Both the position numbers and the translations under genes were made by a program. Below are positions 4,549 to 7,899 of a stretch of 7,899 bases of DNA, piece by piece. This DNA comes from Methanosarcinales archaeon (GTDB taxonomy: Archaea > Halobacteriota > Syntropharchaeia > Alkanophagales > Methanospirareceae). Under the pieces are notes generated by a model. The model searched no databases. It was not told where the DNA came from and saw only the letters and a program-made list of their open reading frames with translations. How positions within the stretch are numbered: the stretch's first letter is position 1; each line of letters opens with the position of its first letter. The stretch covers positions 1-7,899 of the forward strand of contig WJOV01000110.1 in assembly GCA_009618475.1 (NCBI GenBank), read 5' to 3'.

Positions 4549-5832
4549 TTAAAAATCAATCAAAGAAAGCTGCCTCTTTTGTCCTCTTCCTGTCGCTTCT
4601 TCTAACTCCATTTCTCCACCTTTTTCCTTCGCTTCTTCACTTCCTTTCGCATTCAACGCTATAACCCCGTATTTACCACCTCCACCCGGTATTACTAATA
4701 CCTTCCCTTCTCTAAACGCTTCTATCGCCTCTACCACACTGGCGTCCAGGTTAAAACCAGATGATGCACGAAAATCATCCATCGAAGCATCCACCAACAC
4801 GTTAACTTCAGTGCCAAATTCAGCTAATAGCGATTCCCATATCCCCGTTACCGTCTTTGAACTCGCGGACTTATGCAATGCCAATCCTATTATCATAGCC
4901 AGCGGTATCAAGTGCAAATAAGGAGGACGGTGCTCCGGATGTGTGCCATCGCAATTCGCAAGTTCGTTCACGCGGTCCCGCACCCCTTTCTTTATCAAAC
5001 CCTTGCAGTCACATCTCCATTTTCTTATAACTGCCTCGCTGAGCGAATAATGCTTGTAGCACCTGATACACGCACTTTCATTATACTTACCCTCCTTTGG
5101 AGGCACGCCAACGTTAAGCACCGGCTTCCTACCTCTTTTTCGCTCTATCGCCGCTTTCAAATCTTCAAAACTCACAGCCTCCACGTGAAACCTGTTAAAC
5201 TCTCGCGCCAGCCGAATAGGGTATGGTGAATGCGCATCCGAGTTAGTCAAAAACGTAAGCCCTCTCAACTCTTCTATTCTATCCGCGTAAGATGAATCCG
5301 CACTCAATCCCAACTCCACAAAGGAAATATACCCTACCATATCGCCATAGCACTTCTTCAGCGAATCGTGGTATGCGTATAAAGCAGTCCAGGGCGTGAA
5401 CGCATGACAGGGACCTATAAGAGCTTCTGCATCCTTCGCACGTTCTGCTATTTCCTCACCGCTCAGTCTCAGCGAAGGTCTGCCGTCTGAATCAATATCC
5501 GGCGAATACTTGCTAAACTTCTCGTATAATTCCTCTGCCTTCGCAATGGACGGCAATATGAGTAAATGGTGCACTCTTCTCGCATCTTCCACCTCTACGG
5601 TAAGCACAAAATTAGTAGTTTTGCCTTCTTCTTTACCCTCAAAGTAGAAAACGCCGTCCCTTTCTTCCAGCTCTTTTATTCCGCTTAACCATTTCGGATG
5701 TAAGCAGTCACCGGTGCCGAGCAACTGTATCCCTTTCCTCGTGGCTTCTTTTGCCAACGTGGGTAAATCCATACGAGGAGAAGTAGCCATGGAATAATGC
5801 GAATGGATATGCAAATCGGCATTAATTATCAT
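4549..5832 (-). CDS. PHP-domain DNA repair nuclease, endonuclease Q (EndoQ) type
   Basis: This 427-aa protein has the length and order of motifs of EndoQ (TIGR00375 family), which nicks DNA 5' of deaminated bases such as uracil and hypoxanthine and at abasic sites. PHP-domain metal ligands are visible: DLHIHSHYS (H8, H10), GTGDCLHPKW (D42), EVEDARRVHHLL (E80, H88/H89), GPCHAFTPW (H143) and TNSDAHS (D199, H201). A zinc-ribbon-like segment follows (C255, C258, C274, C276). Its second half is C-x-C where I would expect C-x-x-C, apparently one residue shorter. The GGGGKYG loop is at 383-389. The last seven residues, QLSLIDF, fit a PCNA-binding PIP box, as known for archaeal EndoQ. The start at 5832 is fixed by the family N terminus. 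A GAGG lies only two bases upstream, and the initiator tRNA gene ends 10 nt before the ATG, so expression probably depends on the tRNA promoter. Confidence 0.88.
   Translation of the reverse strand: MIINADLHIHSHYSMATSPRMDLPTLAKEATRKGIQLLGTGDCLHPKWLSGIKELEERDGVFYFEGKEEGKTTNFVLTVEVEDARRVHHLLILPSIAKAEELYEKFSKYSPDIDSDGRPSLRLSGEEIAERAKDAEALIGPCHAFTPWTALYAYHDSLKKCYGDMVGYISFVELGLSADSSYADRIEELRGLTFLTNSDAHSPYPIRLAREFNRFHVEAVSFEDLKAAIERKRGRKPVLNVGVPPKEGKYNESACIRCYKHYSLSEAVIRKWRCDCKGLIKKGVRDRVNELANCDGTHPEHRPPYLHLIPLAMIIGLALHKSASSKTVTGIWESLLAEFGTEVNVLVDASMDDFRASSGFNLDASVVEAIEAFREGKVLVIPGGGGKYGVIALNAKGSEEAKEKGGEMELEEATGRGQKRQLSLIDF
4552..4572 (-). other. Codons for C-terminal PIP box (PCNA-interacting motif)
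   Basis: The final codons encode QLSLIDF followed by the stop. Q at position 1, L at position 4 and F at position 7 match the archaeal PIP consensus Qxx(L/I)xxF. The tail before it (EEATGRGQKR) looks like a flexible linker. Confidence 0.65.
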
Positions 5833-5842
5833 TTCCTCGAAA

Positions 5843-5917
5843 TAGCGGGGGATGGATTCGAACCATCGATCTCCGGGTTATGAGCCCGACGGGATCTCCT
5901 AACTACCCTACCCCGCT
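5843..5917 (-). tRNA. Initiator tRNA-Met (CAT anticodon)
   Basis: The 75-nt gene folds into a full cloverleaf on the minus strand. Acceptor AGCGGGG pairs with CCCCGCT and has discriminator A. The D arm is GGG...CCC, the anticodon arm is TCGGG-CTCATAA-CCCGG with CAT at 5882-5880, the variable loop is short (AGATC) and the T arm is GATGG-TTCGAAT-CCATC. The A1:U72 end pair and the three consecutive G:C pairs of the anticodon stem (29-31 with 39-41) identify an archaeal initiator, not an elongator. CCA is not encoded (TTT follows). The next gene begins 10 nt after the 3' end. Confidence 0.95.
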
Positions 5918-5936
5918 GGCAGAGTTATAAACTTAC

Positions 5937-5965
5937 ATTATAGATACAAAGGGATTCATATAAAG
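5937..5965 (-). promoter_or_regulatory. Candidate promoter of the tRNA-iMet/EndoQ unit
   Basis: Two minus-strand TATA-like boxes lie upstream of the tRNA: CTATAATG (5944-5937), 20-27 bases before the mature 5' end, and CTTTATATG (5965-5957), 40-48 bases before it. The second is closer to the archaeal consensus and would leave a leader of about 15-20 nt for RNase P to remove. The sequence alone does not decide between them. No other promoter could serve the EndoQ gene unless it lies inside the tRNA. The rest of the 5918-6051 gap is AT-rich, with a palindromic AAAAATTTTT at about 5988-5997, and I see no gene in it. Confidence 0.45.
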
Positions 5966-6051
5966 ATAAGTTTTACAGTAACGTTCAAAAATTTTTCTTT
6001 TCAAACGATAAATTGCATATATGAACAGGGACATACGACGTTTCAATCCAA

Positions 6052-6240
6052 TCACTTCAAAAAATCCTTACCCATATCATAAGGGCATAAATCCTTTTCT
6101 GTCAATAGGTATCTCTCTACTTCTTCTTTGGTTAATATCCCTTTCTCCACATAGAAGTCAAGAAGATATTTTTGTATCCTTTGAATTTCTTTTAAAGGCA
6201 TTAGCATTCGGTAACATTCGAAATATTCCATATCTAACAA
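6052..6240 (-). CDS. Doubtful small hypothetical protein
   Basis: An ORF of 62 codons opens with TTG at 6240; an ATG at 6231-6229 is the more natural start. A GAGGAA stretch at 6246-6241 lies at a usable distance from that ATG. The product (MEYFECYRMLMPLKEIQRIQ..., then ILTKEEVERYLLTEKDL and CPYDMGKDFLK) has protein-like helical composition with charged and aliphatic residues alternating, but I recognise no family. The frame is open without a stop back to 6264, so it could be the tail of a broken gene. It follows the two paralogous small genes in the same direction after a gap of about 100 bases, so it may be the last gene of that transcript. A chance ORF cannot be excluded. Confidence 0.35.
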   Translation of the reverse strand: MLDMEYFECYRMLMPLKEIQRIQKYLLDFYVEKGILTKEEVERYLLTEKDLCPYDMGKDFLK

Positions 6241-6345
6241 TTCCTCAATGAAAAACTCATGTTCTTATTTATCCGCACCCTTGAATGTATCTCTATTCTT
6301 GTTTTTAACAGAAAATATGGAAACTGAGTGATTACTGAATAATGG

Positions 6346-6741
6346 TTATTCATATCCATTCATTTCTTTGAGGAGTTTAAACAATTCCTCTTCTTTTTCT
6401 TTTGTATTGTTTTGGTCACTAATAGCAATGCCCACTATCAATTCGCATAACTCTATGCTTGGTCCCACATTCTCTGCATAATCCACTACATCCCTGTCTG
6501 ACTCATTTTGATCATTGATTGACTCTAACAAAGATTTCACATCAGATAACGCACATTCCGTACTAAATGCTCGTAGCAAATTTATATACACCGTGTCTAA
6601 CCATTTATTTTCTGGATTTTTTTCCAATGCTTTCTCCACCATAATCTTTGCATCCTGTATTTCATCTTCCCATTCTTCTACGAAATCTTCTTCGTACTCC
6701 AATAGATCTTCAAGCATTTCCTTCAATTTTTCCCTTTTCAT
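6346..6741 (-). CDS. Uncharacterised acidic helical protein, paralogue 2
   Basis: This is a 131-aa soluble, strongly acidic, lysine- and glutamate-rich protein that I cannot assign to a known family. It is clearly homologous to the product of the gene just upstream. Both begin with (K/R)xxLKxxLExxLEYE, then (V/I)(D/E)EWE, (A/E)xIMVxKAxExxPxNKWL, a central (A/V)LSDVK or AVSDVK with FLE/LLE, and a late SI(E/D)(L/M)C(E/D) segment before a charged C-terminal helix (KEKEEELFKLLKEM). No membrane segment, signal peptide or catalytic motif is visible, and the helical repeats suggest an all-alpha fold or coiled-coil partner protein. The ATG at 6741 has a good GAGG site eight bases upstream and lies 11 nt after the previous stop. 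This is a tandem duplicate in an operon headed by nrdD. Confidence 0.75.
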   Translation of the reverse strand: MKREKLKEMLEDLLEYEEDFVEEWEDEIQDAKIMVEKALEKNPENKWLDTVYINLLRAFSTECALSDVKSLLESINDQNESDRDVVDYAENVGPSIELCELIVGIAISDQNNTKEKEEELFKLLKEMNGYE

Positions 6742-6752
6742 TTATATCGCCT

Positions 6753-7145
6753 CTATTTTAAATTCAATTCCTTGAAGCTATCTAACAATTCCTTTTCTTC
6801 CGACTCTCTTTTGGTTCTATCTTCATATATCGCAGCCGCTATGCAATCGCACATATCTATACTACCGCTTACCTTCCTTTTATAACGCTTGAGATCTTCG
6901 TCTGATATACTCGGAACTTTTACCATCTCTAAAAACCCTTTAACATCTGATACCGCCTTTTCCATCTCAAAAGCAGATTCTACTTTACTCCTTAACTCTT
7001 CCAACCATTTATTATTAGGATGTTCTTCCACAGCTTTCTTAACCATTATCTGGGCTTCACTTAATCCGTTTTCCCACTCGTCTACGATACGCCCTTCATA
7101 CTCTAATATACGTTCAAGCCGGTTCTTTAATTCTTTTCTATCCAT
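6753..7145 (-). CDS. Uncharacterised acidic helical protein, paralogue 1
   Basis: From the ATG at 7145 the protein has 130 residues (MDRKELKNRLERILEYEGR...). A GTG at 7154 would add three residues, but the ATG aligns with the start of paralogue 2 and has a weak GTGG site just upstream. Shared landmarks with paralogue 2 are ILEYE, VDEWENGLSEAQIMVKKAVEEHPNNKWLEEL split over two helices, AVSDVKGFLE and SIDMCDCIAAAI. The product looks cytosolic, acidic and helical. I recognise no family and give no function. It begins 23 nt after the nrdD stop with no promoter-like sequence between, so it is probably co-transcribed with the reductase. The AT content is higher than in nrdD and the EndoQ-like gene, which may mark the pair as newer arrivals. 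Confidence 0.78.
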   Translation of the reverse strand: MDRKELKNRLERILEYEGRIVDEWENGLSEAQIMVKKAVEEHPNNKWLEELRSKVESAFEMEKAVSDVKGFLEMVKVPSISDEDLKRYKRKVSGSIDMCDCIAAAIYEDRTKRESEEKELLDSFKELNLK

Positions 7146-7168
7146 TTGTACCACTTCTTTTCATAATA

Positions 7169-7899
7169 TCACTTCACCTCATCCTTCCCATACCGCAACC
7201 TATCCAGCAACTCCTGCTTCTTACCCTCGTTCCATCCGCTAACCGCCTGCAAATAGCCTGTTATCCTCGATATGTAATCCAGATTCTCAGACCCGCACTT
7301 CTCACACTCCTCCTTCAAACCCATCGTCACATGCGAGCAATCCATGCATACCGTCATATCCTTGGTGAATGCATAATATCCCGTTTGAGTGTTCCTCGCT
7401 ATTTTAAGCGCAAGACTTTTTATCCCCCTCGGGTCCGGATACCCTTCGCCGAGGAATATATGCATGATGTCACCGCCGTCAACAATCGGGAAGAAGATAT
7501 GCTCGATTTTTATCCGCTCGGCAAGCGAAATATCAGCATTCGGCGGCACGTGCGTGCCATTCGTGTAGTAAACAGGCAGGTCTCTCGTCTCGTTTATCTG
7601 CGAAAGCGCTCTCTCAACGTCTCCTTTCACTACTTTCCGCGCCTTCTCCCTAAATTCCTTCTCCAAGAGGTCTGCCACTGCGAATCTCTGTGCCGTGGTC
7701 TCCGCAGGCGTCCTCGAAAAACTTATCTCCATATTTTCTTTCTGCGAAAGCTCCTTCGCATACAACCCCATCTCCGTCATTGCTCGTATTGCAAGCCTTA
7801 ACGCACCCTCGTCCTCATGCATTTGCTTACCGTAATGATACTGGACCATCTCATTTATTCCCACCACGCCGATGATATACACCAGCTCATCGAGATACA
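7169..7899 (-). CDS. nrdD: Anaerobic (class III) ribonucleoside-triphosphate reductase, C-terminal part
   Basis: The frame is open to the window edge (YLDELVYIIGVVGINEMVQYHYG...), so only the last 242 or so residues are seen and the true start is outside. The enzyme makes deoxyribonucleotides without oxygen by glycyl-radical chemistry. Visible hallmarks are the late barrel segment (EISFSRTPAETTAQRFAVAD), the substrate-side YYTNGTHVPP and IFFPIVDGGDIMHIFLGE stretches, and the four-cysteine zinc site VCMDCSHVTMG...CEKCGS. The radical motif RITGYL has its glycine codon (GGC) at 7258-7256, 28 residues before the C-terminal end. Everything needed in this part is present. The activating radical-SAM protein NrdG often lies next to nrdD, but the genes downstream here are two unknown paralogues. 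This gene indicates an anaerobic host. Confidence 0.93.
   Translation of the reverse strand, partial: YLDELVYIIGVVGINEMVQYHYGKQMHEDEGALRLAIRAMTEMGLYAKELSQKENMEISFSRTPAETTAQRFAVADLLEKEFREKARKVVKGDVERALSQINETRDLPVYYTNGTHVPPNADISLAERIKIEHIFFPIVDGGDIMHIFLGEGYPDPRGIKSLALKIARNTQTGYYAFTKDMTVCMDCSHVTMGLKEECEKCGSENLDYISRITGYLQAVSGWNEGKKQELLDRLRYGKDEVK

Noticed and set aside
4873..5229. ORF of 118 codons on the + strand inside the EndoQ-like gene
   Set aside because: It is antisense to a well-supported gene, and its product has no recognisable features. The other long + strand ORFs in 6515-7801 were rejected for the same reason.
5988..5997. AAAAATTTTT as a terminator
   Set aside because: It is a short AT palindrome without a GC stem. 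Archaeal T-tract termination is possible here but not distinguishable from the AT-rich background.
6039..6049. GTTTCAATCCA, resembling the start of some archaeal CRISPR repeats
   Set aside because: It occurs once only. There is no spaced repetition within the window, so no array.

Overview
The window reads as a piece of a euryarchaeal genome with a patchwork history. The archaeal signs are on the minus strand: an initiator tRNA-Met gene with A1:U72 and three G:C pairs in the anticodon stem, an EndoQ-type PHP nuclease ending in a PCNA-binding motif, a class III (anaerobic) ribonucleotide reductase, and TTTATATA-type promoter boxes. No finer taxonomic call is justified from this sequence alone, although an anaerobic methanogen or ANME-like lineage would fit. 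The 1-3600 region looks more bacterial in gene content (DUF4386 membrane proteins, zinc-free MDR oxidoreductases, strong Shine-Dalgarno sites) and may have been acquired.

Layout. Positions 1-3585 (+) hold a tandem, partly degenerated cluster: a broken MDR oxidoreductase copy cut by the window edge, two DUF4386 paralogues, one intact 328-aa MDR oxidoreductase, and a second broken copy with an internal deletion and frame changes. The 3' ends of the paralogues are exactly identical over 33 bp (oxidoreductases) and 41 bp (DUF4386), although the gene bodies have diverged.

Positions 3623-4513 (+) are the most interesting part. A two-gene toxin-antitoxin module (DUF433 antitoxin, DUF5615 PIN-like toxin) with its own promoter sits between two imperfect palindromes of the same unusual design: AAC, one base, a 10-11 bp perfect stem arm, an inner region, the returning arm, five bases, then GTTAT(C/A)TGCAAT. 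This is the layout of integron attC recombination sites, and the compact promoter-TA-attC unit looks like an integron gene cassette in an archaeal chromosome. No integrase is present in the window.

Positions 4549-5917 (-) hold the EndoQ-like DNA-repair nuclease, which starts only 10 nt after the 3' end of the initiator tRNA, so the two are probably transcribed together. Positions 5918-6051 are intergenic and carry candidate TATA boxes. Positions 6052-7899 (-) hold the C-terminal part of nrdD (running off the window end), then two small paralogous acidic helical proteins of unknown function, closely spaced as an operon, then a doubtful short ORF. No nrdG activase gene follows nrdD here.
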